A stretch of 64,000 nt of DNA from Pluralibacter sp. (GTDB taxonomy: Bacteria; Pseudomonadota; Gammaproteobacteria; Enterobacterales; Enterobacteriaceae): the NCBI RefSeq assembly GCF_019237635.1, contig NZ_JAFAGS010000154.1, positions 16,472 to 80,471 of the forward strand. Direction: 5' to 3'. The position numbers and the translations under genes were made by a program. Positions 42,158 through 51,236 of this stretch are shown here, one piece after another (the first letter of the stretch is position 1; every line of letters begins with the position of its first letter). Below the pieces are notes generated by a model. That model made no database searches and was not told where the DNA came from. It worked only from the letters and a program-made list of their open reading frames with translations.

Positions 42158-42756
42158 TGGCGAAGGCTATTTTAGATAACAATAATATTGCTACTGCGGC
42201 TGGTGATATCACTGTATTTAACTTCGATGGCGGGACACGAGAATATCTTTCTTCGTCAGTTGAATATCTGGCTGTAGGCGTTGGCGTTCCTGCTCACTCA
42301 TGCCCTGACGCACCGGGGGACGGCAAAGAGGGGTATGTCATTTGCCGCACGGCAGACCTGACCGCATGGGAGTACGCCGCTGACCATCGGGGGGAAACGG
42401 TCTGGAGTACCAGCACCAGAAAACCGATGATGATATCCATGCCGGGTGATTACCCGGAAGGTGTCACCCCACTGGCACCGGCAACATCATACGATAAGTG
42501 GAACGGCAGCGAGTGGGTGACGGATACCAGCGCACAGCACGCGGCGGAAGTGGATGCAGCGGAACAGCAGAAAACGGCGTTACTGGCTGAAGCCTCTGCG
42601 GTTATCGTGCCGCTGTCAGACGCTGCGGCAGGTGGCTATATCGATGATGCCGACAAACCAAAGCTTGCCGCATGGCAGCGGTACCGCTACGGACTGACGA
42701 AGGTTGATACCAGCACAGCACCTGCCATTAGCTGGCCCGTTAAACCGGCTGCGTAG
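42157..42756 (+). CDS. Alternative tail-fibre assembly (Tfa-like) protein
   Basis: 199 aa; Tfa-like, paired with the silent fibre end. Confidence 0.8.
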   Translation: MAKAILDNNNIATAAGDITVFNFDGGTREYLSSSVEYLAVGVGVPAHSCPDAPGDGKEGYVICRTADLTAWEYAADHRGETVWSTSTRKPMMISMPGDYPEGVTPLAPATSYDKWNGSEWVTDTSAQHAAEVDAAEQQKTALLAEASAVIVPLSDAAAGGYIDDADKPKLAAWQRYRYGLTKVDTSTAPAISWPVKPAA

Positions 42757-43135
42757 GCCATTCAACATCGGGGACTTTGGATGTATCGACACGCATCAAC
42801 AGCACCCGGTATTTCTTCCATTCAGCCAGCGCGGCGGCTTCCTCCGCCGTCGCTATCCCAGCATCAACGGCATCATGTCGCCATGAAATTTCAGATTCAG
42901 CGGTCTGACGTAATGCTGCTTTCTGCTGTTCAGCCTGCGTAATCAGTTCCTCTGGTGTCGGCTCTGGTACCGCAGGCGCAGTGAAAATACCGTCAGCATA
43001 TGCCCAGCCAGGACCCACGTCCTCACCGTCAATATTCACAACGTCAACATCTGGAAACAGCCCAGTTGCCTGTTCTGCCTGCTCGCAAACGACAATATTT
43101 TCTACAGTGCCAGTGCTGATTAGTGCATATCTCAT
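42740..43135 (-). CDS. Tail-fibre assembly protein (Tfa/gpG-like)
   Basis: 131 aa, downstream of fibre gene H. Confidence 0.8.
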   Translation of the reverse strand: MRYALISTGTVENIVVCEQAEQATGLFPDVDVVNIDGEDVGPGWAYADGIFTAPAVPEPTPEELITQAEQQKAALRQTAESEISWRHDAVDAGIATAEEAAALAEWKKYRVLLMRVDTSKVPDVEWPTQPV

Positions 43136-44370
43136 TATGCAAACTCCAGAATAAATGCCACACCAGATGCGCCATTACCGCCCTGATATACTGTATTGGT
43201 GAACGCAACATCATATGCGCCACCGCCGCCGCCGCCAGGTACCTGTGCGTTAGTCCCGCGACCGTTACCAGAGCGTCCTCCGCTTCCCCACAGACTGCCG
43301 CCACCACTGCCATTTATGAAGTAAGCGCCCGCCTGACCGTCATTACCTATACCACCGGTAATGTTCAGAATGCCCCCGGTAGCTGTTCCGCCAGCGCCGC
43401 CTGGCGTGGATGTCGACGATGTATAACCACCTTTACGACCGCCGCCCGCGACCATCCCGGCAAATGTCGTATTCCCGCCATCGTTCTGACCTGTACCACC
43501 CGCGCCAATCGTAATTGTCCTGTTCACGATGTCAGACAGGTTGAAGAGCCCAAAGCATGTCCCGCCTGCGCCGCCGCCTGCTCCAGAGAAGGTCTGTGTT
43601 GTATTTGTTGCCTGGCAGTTTCCACCACTACCACCGGCTCCGGTGATGATCGACAGCAATGTTTTTGTCCCTGGCGTCTCCACATACAACGTGGACGCGT
43701 TGTAGACACGAACACCTATTAACCGACCGACAACGTCACTCGCCAGCCCTCCTGATAAATGAAGGTTTTCGAGAACTTTGTCAATCAGTCCGGCGTCGGC
43801 CATTTCTTTGAGCGCATTCTTGATAAGCGGATACTGAGAGTGTGGATTCGCTTTCGCCTCATGCGCTTTGACCTGCTTATCGACATAGCTCTTTACCTCG
43901 ATGACCGCATCGTCGACATATTTTCGGGTTGCCAGCACGACTGAGGGGTCGATTTTTAATGTGATCGCCGACGTACTCGAGACAACAAGAATCATGCGAA
44001 TGGTCTGCGTTCGACCGCTCCCCTCGGCCAGTAACGGCTTGTAGGTTTCCGGGCAGTTGGCAACAGCAATCAAAATGCCATCGTCATCATAAAGACCGAT
44101 TTCACGGATGAAGAAACCGCCCTCATTTTCCGGGATAATTTGCTCGGCAATAATCTGACCGGCATCGTTAGCATCCACGCCCAGTGAATTAATCGGCGCA
44201 ATGCGGGTCTGGTTAATGAGCTTTGTCTGAGCCGGGTCAGGGGTCGGCAATGTACCGCCTCCGTCACCGACGGCCATTTGTGTAATATTCAGTTTGGTAC
44301 CGAGCGCGGTCGCGTTTGCCAGTCGCGCCGCGCCCTGATTGGTCAGGATGGCAAAATATTTTGTTGTCAT
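43135..44370 (-). CDS. H: Tail fibre protein gpH-like with Gly-rich distal tip
   Basis: MTTKYFAILTNQGAARLANATALGTKLNITQMAVGDGGG plus C-terminal GAGGGAGG/GGGGGGAYD tip. Confidence 0.9.
   Translation of the reverse strand: MTTKYFAILTNQGAARLANATALGTKLNITQMAVGDGGGTLPTPDPAQTKLINQTRIAPINSLGVDANDAGQIIAEQIIPENEGGFFIREIGLYDDDGILIAVANCPETYKPLLAEGSGRTQTIRMILVVSSTSAITLKIDPSVVLATRKYVDDAVIEVKSYVDKQVKAHEAKANPHSQYPLIKNALKEMADAGLIDKVLENLHLSGGLASDVVGRLIGVRVYNASTLYVETPGTKTLLSIITGAGGSGGNCQATNTTQTFSGAGGGAGGTCFGLFNLSDIVNRTITIGAGGTGQNDGGNTTFAGMVAGGGRKGGYTSSTSTPGGAGGTATGGILNITGGIGNDGQAGAYFINGSGGGSLWGSGGRSGNGRGTNAQVPGGGGGGAYDVAFTNTVYQGGNGASGVAFILEFA
43750..43775 (-). repeat. Putative invertase crossover site, right, inside H
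   Basis: Minus-strand CTCGAAAACCTTCATTTATCAGGAGG aligns in frame with the left site, same TT core (43762-43763). Confidence 0.55.
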
Positions 44371-44978
44371 GCGCTTACTCGCAGGTTATCAATCAGATGA
44401 ATGGCCGAAGCCGGATAAAACTCACCACCGACGACAATTTCCCCGGCGGCATAGGGATAAACGGTTAACAGGTCGCCGTCGTAGCAGCTTGCGCCCACAT
44501 AAGCGCGCCCGGTGGTGCTCAGGCTGATAGCGAGCCCGGTCAGGTGTCGGCTTGCCGGTTTTGCCCCTTCAATCAGCCGCTCGAGCTCGAGGTACATCTC
44601 ATCGGTGATGCCGGTCTCGAGTACGCCTACCACAAGCCGGAAAGTTGCCGGCTCTTCGTTGAGTTCCCACCACTCCTTAACTTCAATCAGATAGCCCAGC
44701 GGCTCCACCACGCGCCGTAATGCGGCGATGGTGCCTTTGTGGGCGTGAACGTAAAATGCCGAAGCGATAACGCTACGTTTTGTCGCCTCCGGCCAGTTCT
44801 CATCCCACCGGTCAACCGAAAACGCCCACGCCAGATAGGGCAGCAACCGCACCGGGCAGGTGCGCCAGTTCCACAACGTGCGAAGCGGTACCGGCACACG
44901 CTCGATATCTGCGGCCGCGCGGGCGGCGGCAACCTCCAGCACCGACGAGCCAACGGGCAACAGCCGGTTATCACTCAT
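44367..44978 (-). CDS. I: Tail protein gpI
   Basis: MSDNRLLPVGSSVLEVAAARAAADIE. Confidence 0.92.
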   Translation of the reverse strand: MSDNRLLPVGSSVLEVAAARAAADIERVPVPLRTLWNWRTCPVRLLPYLAWAFSVDRWDENWPEATKRSVIASAFYVHAHKGTIAALRRVVEPLGYLIEVKEWWELNEEPATFRLVVGVLETGITDEMYLELERLIEGAKPASRHLTGLAISLSTTGRAYVGASCYDGDLLTVYPYAAGEIVVGGEFYPASAIHLIDNLRVSA

Positions 44979-45879
44979 CGGCACCCCCGTCAGCGATGCT
45001 GTATTCGGTGCAACAGGATGCCTGGTATTTACTGAGCACAATGTCAGCCAGTGGCGCGGTCAGTTCGACACGCTGCACCCCTTCGACGTGAAGGGCGGCA
45101 TAAATGGCTGACTGACGAATGTCGCGGCCCAGTCGCTGTTGTGCGGTGATATACGCTTTGAGTTTTTCTTCAGCGGCCTGACGGATAGGCTCGGCTTCCG
45201 GCCCCGGATAAAAATAAAGGGTTGCGTCAATCTGGTACGGCACGATTTCAGCACTCTGCACCGTCACCCGGTCGCCTACGGGGCGCACCTCTTCAGCGTT
45301 CAGCGCTTTTTCCACGACGGCCAGCAGATCATCGGATGCGGTGCCGTCATCCTCGCGTGAAAGTACGGTGATGGTCACACAGGCCGGTGACGGGCTGACA
45401 ACCGAGATATCAGCGACCCGCCCGTCAGCGCTGCGGCCGTGGTATTCATATGCGCCGACCGGGCCAGCCACGCTGAGCCCCTCATACGCCTGTTGTGCGC
45501 GTAGCCGTAAATCAGCGTCAGATTCCATGACCGCCGGTGTCGGCGGGATGGTGCTGTCGTCGGCAGGCGTCACAACCTGACGCGCGGTGTTGTTGTTACC
45601 GGCCATGACGTCGAGATCGTTATTATTCGCATAGGCCAGTGTGCAGCCTTTCCCGGCATCGTTCACACGCTGACGCCAGATGACCTCACGATAGGTGTTT
45701 TCCTCCAGATACTTCACCAGTGGCTCAGACTCGAGGGCGAGAGCGCGCGCAACAGCGTCCTGTTGCTCTTCAGGATAAAGCGAGACCAGCGTCGCTTTGC
45801 GTTCCGCGAGAATGGTTTCAAAGTCCAGCGTTTCCACGAAGTCGGGCGCGGGGAGCTGGCTCAGGTCGATGGTTGCCAT
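44971..45879 (-). CDS. J: Baseplate protein gpJ
   Basis: MATIDLSQLPAPDFVETLDFETILAERK. Confidence 0.94.
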   Translation of the reverse strand: MATIDLSQLPAPDFVETLDFETILAERKATLVSLYPEEQQDAVARALALESEPLVKYLEENTYREVIWRQRVNDAGKGCTLAYANNNDLDVMAGNNNTARQVVTPADDSTIPPTPAVMESDADLRLRAQQAYEGLSVAGPVGAYEYHGRSADGRVADISVVSPSPACVTITVLSREDDGTASDDLLAVVEKALNAEEVRPVGDRVTVQSAEIVPYQIDATLYFYPGPEAEPIRQAAEEKLKAYITAQQRLGRDIRQSAIYAALHVEGVQRVELTAPLADIVLSKYQASCCTEYSIADGGADE

Positions 45880-45883
45880 AGAT

Positions 45884-46231
45884 TCAACTCACAGGGATGG
45901 TTAAAGAAAGTGGTTTGCCGGTGGCTTTTATCTCGCCGGTCAGGTCGACAACCATCTGGCCGGTAAACTGGCGCTCGACCGTCAGCGCGCTGATGCTGAT
46001 GCGCGGCTCCCACTTCAGCAGCGCCATATAACAGGCGCACATAATTTGCAGCTTCAGCGCGTCGGTCTGCGGCATATCAATCAGGGAGAACAGCAGCGAG
46101 CCATAATCGCGCCGCATCACGCGAGAGCCGACCGGCGTTCGCAGAATGTCGCCACAGCTCTGACTGATGTGCTCAGCGTCAGTGATAGCGCGCCCGGTCT
46201 CGCGATTCATGCCGATATAACGGGTCGTCAT
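45884..46231 (-). CDS. W: Baseplate protein gpW (gp25-like)
   Basis: 115 aa W/gp25 family. Confidence 0.92.
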   Translation of the reverse strand: MTTRYIGMNRETGRAITDAEHISQSCGDILRTPVGSRVMRRDYGSLLFSLIDMPQTDALKLQIMCACYMALLKWEPRISISALTVERQFTGQMVVDLTGEIKATGKPLSLTIPVS

Positions 46232-46869
46232 TTCGTACCCTCCGTCCAGTCACCGCCGCGCTGAATACCGCCGTGACCGTGCTTATCCACCGCCACGCCG
46301 TTTGACGTGAATTTGCCGCCGGTGTGCGCGATATTGCCGCTCATCTTCCCGCCTTTGGTGACCTCGAGCTCGGCGGTCGTCAGTTTGTTGGTGCAGACCA
46401 CTTCCGGGGTATCGAGGGTGATACGGGTCTCGGCTTTCACTGTCACCACCGGCACCGTCACGGCGATGGAATCCGATGCCGTCACGTCTGCGGTTTTAAT
46501 GCCGCTCACGGTCAGCGCGCCGGTCTCCGGCTCGTACTCAATAACCGCCCCATCAGGGAAGGTGATGTGAAATGCATCAGCCGACGCCGACGGTGCGGGG
46601 TGGTCATCAGAGAAAATACCGGGCAGCACAAAGGCGGTATCGAGCTCGCCACCAATGGCAAACACGACAACCTGCTCACCCACGGACGGCGCCCACCACG
46701 AGCGAGAGCGACCGGCGCGAGCCGTCAGCCACTGAAGCCAGTCAGTAACAATGCCGCCAGTCTGGACACGACAGCGGCCGTCATCGAGGTCGATTTCGAC
46801 AATGACGCCGGTGCGGATCATGTTGCGCAGGAGGCGCGATAATTCCTGAAGAGTTGCGAGAGTATTCAT
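46228..46869 (-). CDS. V: Baseplate spike protein gpV
   Basis: MNTLATLQELSRLLRNMIRTGVI; C-terminal HKHGHGG-like VDKHGHGGIQRG. Confidence 0.92.
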   Translation of the reverse strand: MNTLATLQELSRLLRNMIRTGVIVEIDLDDGRCRVQTGGIVTDWLQWLTARAGRSRSWWAPSVGEQVVVFAIGGELDTAFVLPGIFSDDHPAPSASADAFHITFPDGAVIEYEPETGALTVSGIKTADVTASDSIAVTVPVVTVKAETRITLDTPEVVCTNKLTTAELEVTKGGKMSGNIAHTGGKFTSNGVAVDKHGHGGIQRGGDWTEGTK

Positions 46870-46923
46870 ACAGGGAAGGATGCCGCCCGGTGCTCTGAGC
46901 GGCAATTGATGTGGGTTTTATGA

Positions 46924-46937
46924 CCTGTCACACAACA
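46924..46937. promoter_or_regulatory. Candidate late-promoter element upstream of V
   Basis: CCTGTCACACAACA, similar to CCTGACACAACA at the O/P intergenic region (54146-54157). Confidence 0.35.
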
Positions 46938-46939
46938 TG

Positions 46940-48289
46940 CTAGTGAGGCGCTACAGAGATCTCCCGGCTGAAAGTAATAGGCTCCTTCAATTCCTCACAA
47001 ACGATCTTAAATTTTATTACCCCTTGACCTTCTGAAATCGGAATTAATGTCAATTCATCGAACGTTAGCGATAGACTTTGTAATAATTTCTTGGCTCGGA
47101 GCGTTACCCTGTTCCCATCATAGCTAATCCAATTCGAGGCGTTTACTGGTTGAATTCGGTCAAATACATTAGGTAGTGTGAATTTTTCCAAGTCAGCGGA
47201 TAGGATCGAGCCACCAAAATATTTCCCACTCAATAAGCTTTTTCTGACATCACCTATATGCTTCCTCGCTTGCTGTTTTTTTCGCTCACTTTCCACCGGA
47301 CTCATTGGAATGTCGATGGTTGGCTTTTTTGTGAAGATATCTTCATTATCATAATTGAGTGCCGCTATAAAACTTGGTAATTCGATATCGATATGAATAT
47401 CACTTGCGACCTTTTTCCCTAAATTCTCTAATGTTGGGGATATTGTATGGGAACATTCTTCTCGACACTTAAACAAGAACAGCTTTTTATTATAAGAATC
47501 TATCTCTTTATCTGATGGTAATTTATTATTGTATTCATCAATCTGCTCGTGAGTTATTAGTTCATTATATTCATGCGGCACATCACTTCGATTTAAAGAC
47601 GGTATGTATTTTTGTTCAAATCCATCTTCAGGTAACGTAAGGATAAGTTTTTCTTCCAGCATCAATAACTTTAACACTGGCATATCAGAGGTAAGTTGAC
47701 TTTCATATTCCCTTAGCTTCTCTCGAAGTTTTCTATTCTCCGTGGATAGTTCAGCTAACTCATTAGACACCTCTTTTGGGGTGACCTGATCCCCTCGAAC
47801 CCATCCGACCCGTGGCGTTCTTCGCATTGCTTTGGGGAGTGCAATAGCAACTTGAGTAGCTAAATCGTCCATAGACTCCCAAAAATTACACATTTTGTTA
47901 GCTTTAGCTTTTTCAATAAAACGTTCTAGGTTTGCACTCTTTTGAGGATCGGATTCACGTTCATTTGGTAATGTCCCGACATTCCTATCTCGTATAAATG
48001 CAAGTACCGGAATGCCTAAGGATTTAGCATAATCATATTCCATCTCAGTGTAACTTAACCCCGTTGAAGCGACAGAACCATACCTATGACCGATTATGAT
48101 GATATAATAATCACTTCCTTCTATTGTTTCCCTTATAACCTCCCATTGTTCAGAATCATCAGCGCTAAACATTTCCATGCCAACTGGGAAGTGATATAAG
48201 CTCAATACAGTTTCAATGATTTTTTTACGTGCCTTAAATAGATCTTCATAAGTTGAACTAACAAATATTTGGTATTTTTTTTCGTCCAT
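46940..48289 (-). CDS. DUF4062 domain protein with uncharacterised C-terminus (cargo gene)
   Basis: N-terminus KKYQIFVSSTYEDLFKARKKIIETVL...YYIIIIGHRYGSVASTGLSYTEMEYDYAKSLGIPVLAFI typical of DUF4062; AT-rich relative to neighbouring phage genes. Confidence 0.88.
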   Translation of the reverse strand: MDEKKYQIFVSSTYEDLFKARKKIIETVLSLYHFPVGMEMFSADDSEQWEVIRETIEGSDYYIIIIGHRYGSVASTGLSYTEMEYDYAKSLGIPVLAFIRDRNVGTLPNERESDPQKSANLERFIEKAKANKMCNFWESMDDLATQVAIALPKAMRRTPRVGWVRGDQVTPKEVSNELAELSTENRKLREKLREYESQLTSDMPVLKLLMLEEKLILTLPEDGFEQKYIPSLNRSDVPHEYNELITHEQIDEYNNKLPSDKEIDSYNKKLFLFKCREECSHTISPTLENLGKKVASDIHIDIELPSFIAALNYDNEDIFTKKPTIDIPMSPVESERKKQQARKHIGDVRKSLLSGKYFGGSILSADLEKFTLPNVFDRIQPVNASNWISYDGNRVTLRAKKLLQSLSLTFDELTLIPISEGQGVIKFKIVCEELKEPITFSREISVAPH

Positions 48290-48347
48290 AACCCCTCCTT
48301 TTCATGAGAAAGAAAATACCAAAAAAAAGAGAAAACCCAAAGCTAAT

Positions 48348-48800
48348 CTACAGTTTTTCTAAACTGGTCAGAATCAATTCTTCAATGAGTTGCCCATCAT
48401 CATTAGAAAGCCCCAGTAGACCACGAGCAGGGTATTTAACCGATTCGCTGTTTCGCCCTGGCTTATCTTTGAGGCCGTACTGATGCACATTCGCCATCCG
48501 TTGCACCTTGCCGGTAAATTCCACGACTGCGGCGTCATTTCCTGCCGTGGCTTTCATAAAGCGACTGGTGCGGAGTTTGGCGAACATTTCCCGCTTAACC
48601 CGGCCTTTCTTTGCTTTCACCGGCTGGCGCTTTCTCGCGGCGTAGGGGGTGCCGTCGGGCGCTTTCTGCGTTTTAATCCGGCGCTGTTGTCGGGTTCGCA
48701 GGGTCTTCGCGATATCTGCGGCCATCTTACGTCGGGCGGTCGGGGAGAGTGCCGCAATCAGCCCCGCGAGCTTATCCTCAAACGGTTTAAAGTCATTCAT
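48348..48800 (-). CDS. S: Tail completion protein gpS
   Basis: P2 S-like, order. Confidence 0.9.
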   Translation of the reverse strand: MNDFKPFEDKLAGLIAALSPTARRKMAADIAKTLRTRQQRRIKTQKAPDGTPYAARKRQPVKAKKGRVKREMFAKLRTSRFMKATAGNDAAVVEFTGKVQRMANVHQYGLKDKPGRNSESVKYPARGLLGLSNDDGQLIEELILTSLEKL

Positions 48801-49213
48801 ACCAGCGGCTCAGGCGGCTGAGGTTCCGGCACCGATTCAACGTGTAGCTTATCGCCATCCTCACGGACAATGGTGCGCTCGGTCAGCATCAGGCTGATAC
48901 TGATATCGGCGCTGTCGTTATCGTTGATATCGGCAAAATAGGTGAAGCCCTTTTTACGCCCCTCATCGGTCGTCATGATGTCGGCCTGATGAATGCGTAA
49001 CCATGCCTGAATCGGTACGAGCAGCAGCTCGATATCGCCGGTGAAATCGGTCACCACGACATTGAGCGTGTACTGATTTTCGAACGACAGCGACGCCGCC
49101 AGTGTCGAGGCCAGTTTCCCGTTATCGATAAAAATGCGCATCATATCGGGGTTACGCGCCAGCACCGGCACGGCGTCAGTTAAGGCTTTTCGCAGACTCT
49201 TCGGCTTGTACAT
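48797..49213 (-). CDS. R: Tail completion protein gpR
   Basis: P2 R-like. Confidence 0.9.
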   Translation of the reverse strand: MYKPKSLRKALTDAVPVLARNPDMMRIFIDNGKLASTLAASLSFENQYTLNVVVTDFTGDIELLLVPIQAWLRIHQADIMTTDEGRKKGFTYFADINDNDSADISISLMLTERTIVREDGDKLHVESVPEPQPPEPLV

Positions 49214-49466
49214 CGATTTTATCCTGGCAGTTTTTCACGGTTCTGACCTGAAGCGCACAGCGCTCAAGGGCGCTTTCGAGCTGGCGTATATCCGCGCTCA
49301 GGTCACCATTGGTGGCCGGGTCACTTCCCGGCATCGGGCACAGGCTGACCCTCGGGCAGGCGTTGTAAACAATCACCGGCGTCGGCACAGGCGGCGCGCT
49401 GGTGCAACCGGCGCACAGCATCAGGCAAATCAGCGCTATACCAGCGGCGAAGCTGTTCGTTTTCAT
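49176..49466 (-). CDS. lysC: Rz1-like spanin lipoprotein LysC
   Basis: Lipobox LMLCAGC, Pro-rich; overlaps lysB out of frame. Confidence 0.85.
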   Translation of the reverse strand: MKTNSFAAGIALICLMLCAGCTSAPPVPTPVIVYNACPRVSLCPMPGSDPATNGDLSADIRQLESALERCALQVRTVKNCQDKIDVQAEESAKSLN

Positions 49467-49734
49467 TGAGTAACCTCGTTATGGTCTGTTCCCGACGTTG
49501 CGCCCGGGCGCCAGCATCGATGAGCTCACCGCGCAGTAAGACCTGAGCGGTTTCGTTTTCACTACGGATGCGGTGGGCGGTTTTAATCTGACTTTTCAGC
49601 ATGCTAATCACCGTCTTTTGCTCACCGGCGACTTTGTTCGCCCGTTCAAATGAGCGGGTCAGGTTGGCGTTTTCGTGGCGCATCCAGAGCAACCCGGCCA
49701 CGGCCAGCACCAACAACACAATCAGCGTTTTCAT
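49321..49734 (-). CDS. lysB: Rz-like inner-membrane spanin LysB
   Basis: N-terminal TM then coiled coil. Confidence 0.88.
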   Translation of the reverse strand: MKTLIVLLVLAVAGLLWMRHENANLTRSFERANKVAGEQKTVISMLKSQIKTAHRIRSENETAQVLLRGELIDAGARAQRREQTITRLLNENEQLRRWYSADLPDAVRRLHQRAACADAGDCLQRLPEGQPVPDAGK

Positions 49735-50240
49735 TGCGCCCCCTTCAGGCAGTAAGTACGCTCGCGAGAGCGGCGATTTTCGAGGCCGGTACTACGGACG
49801 CCATTCACAAACACCCAGCGGGTGAGCTGGTCACAGGCTTGCCACCATTGCCGGTGCTTCAGGTGATAAACCAGCGTTGAGCGACAGGCCGCGCCGGTGC
49901 CGACGTTAAACGCGAAGCTGACCAGCGCGTCATAGACGGCGGGCGGCATCTGCACCGGCACACAGACCGCGAGGCGTTTCTCGACGTTCAGCACGTCGGC
50001 GACCAGATTCGCGGCGGCTTCTTTCTCGGTGATATCCCGTTTCGGCACCACCCCGGCAGTGTGGCCAATGCCTGACGTCCACACGCCCGCGCTGCACTGG
50101 TAAGGGCGCAACCGGCAACCCTCGAGGTCGGCAATCAGCGCGAGCCCCTCCGGCGAGGTGTGAAGCAAACGAAAATCAGGCACCAGTGCCGCCAGCGCCA
50201 GCACGACAGCCACACTGCAACGTTTAACGATTGAGGCCAC
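49731..50240 (-). CDS. Endolysin (GH24 muramidase, possible SAR type)
   Basis: EGCRLRPYQCSAGVWTSGIGHT motif; hydrophobic N-terminus. Confidence 0.92.
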   Translation of the reverse strand: MASIVKRCSVAVVLALAALVPDFRLLHTSPEGLALIADLEGCRLRPYQCSAGVWTSGIGHTAGVVPKRDITEKEAAANLVADVLNVEKRLAVCVPVQMPPAVYDALVSFAFNVGTGAACRSTLVYHLKHRQWWQACDQLTRWVFVNGVRSTGLENRRSRERTYCLKGAQ

Positions 50241-50445
50241 GAATAACCCCCTTATCAGTCCCCATTGAAACGAGATAGCGATACGTCTGACGGCGGTACC
50301 AGAAATTCACCAGCGCGGTAAAAATGGCACAGCCACCCCCGATAAAAATCGCCAGCTTTTCGGGCGTCTGCGTACCGAAATACGCCAGCGCCACGGACAG
50401 CCAGTAGGTCAGAAAGGTCGTGATTTTTTCCATCGTCAGTCCCAC
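50224..50445 (-). CDS. Holin
   Basis: 73 aa, two hydrophobic segments, upstream of endolysin. Confidence 0.8.
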   Translation of the reverse strand: MGLTMEKITTFLTYWLSVALAYFGTQTPEKLAIFIGGGCAIFTALVNFWYRRQTYRYLVSMGTDKGVIRGLNR

Positions 50446-50639
50446 AGGTTCACGGTCTCCGATACCGGCGCGGCGTCCACTTCAGGCAGACTGACCACCG
50501 TGCCATGTGGCAGGATGACGCCCAGCTCAGCGAGACCCGGATTGGCCGTTAATACCGCCTCGACCACACCCTCAGTGCGCCCGTAATGGCGCTGACATAA
50601 CGTGTCGAGCGTGTCGCCCTGATGCGCGATAACGTTCAT
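50436..50639 (-). CDS. X: Tail protein gpX (LysM-like)
   Basis: MNVIAHQGDTLDTLCQRHYGRTEGVVEAVLTANPGL. Confidence 0.92.
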   Translation of the reverse strand: MNVIAHQGDTLDTLCQRHYGRTEGVVEAVLTANPGLAELGVILPHGTVVSLPEVDAAPVSETVNLWD

Positions 50640-51139
50640 CAGATTTGCCCCACGATGCAGCGCGCTTTGTCCTGGATTCGGGCAACCGACCACCGCATGT
50701 CACGCCACATTTCATCGATGGTGTCCTCGATGCTGTCGGCCTTTTTATCCCCTTTGGCGCTGGCATCTACGCCCCGGTAACGCTCGTACAGCGTCGCGGT
50801 CGTCATCGAGCAAACGGCGTTGAAGTAGTGAAAAACCCGCACACTTTCGCCGTCGAGCTCATCCGTCGGCACATCCTCGAGGCGCAGGTAACCGGCGGCG
50901 AGCTGAAGGTCGCGCCAGTCGGTTAACTCGGCGTTGGTCTCGGCCATCGCGGTTTTAATCGCCCGGCGCAGACGTACCGGCGTCACGGTCTGCTCGAGGC
51001 GCATTTCTTCGCGCATGCGCTTCGGGTCAACGTCAGGGAAAAAGGCGGTGTTTTTAATCACCGGCTCCTCGACCGGCGCAGGCGGGATGACCATCTGGTC
51101 GCGCGGTTGCGTCGGGTTGTTCATCACAATCGGGGTCAT
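50639..51139 (-). CDS. L: Head completion protein gpL
   Basis: P2 L-like. Confidence 0.9.
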   Translation of the reverse strand: MTPIVMNNPTQPRDQMVIPPAPVEEPVIKNTAFFPDVDPKRMREEMRLEQTVTPVRLRRAIKTAMAETNAELTDWRDLQLAAGYLRLEDVPTDELDGESVRVFHYFNAVCSMTTATLYERYRGVDASAKGDKKADSIEDTIDEMWRDMRWSVARIQDKARCIVGQI

Positions 51140-51236
51140 GACTACCTCAGTAATTAGGTGGGCGGTGGACGCCAGTCGCAGTTGCGGTGAATCACCGACA
51201 TTGACCAGCGTGCCGCCCGGCGCGGGGCGCGTTCGG

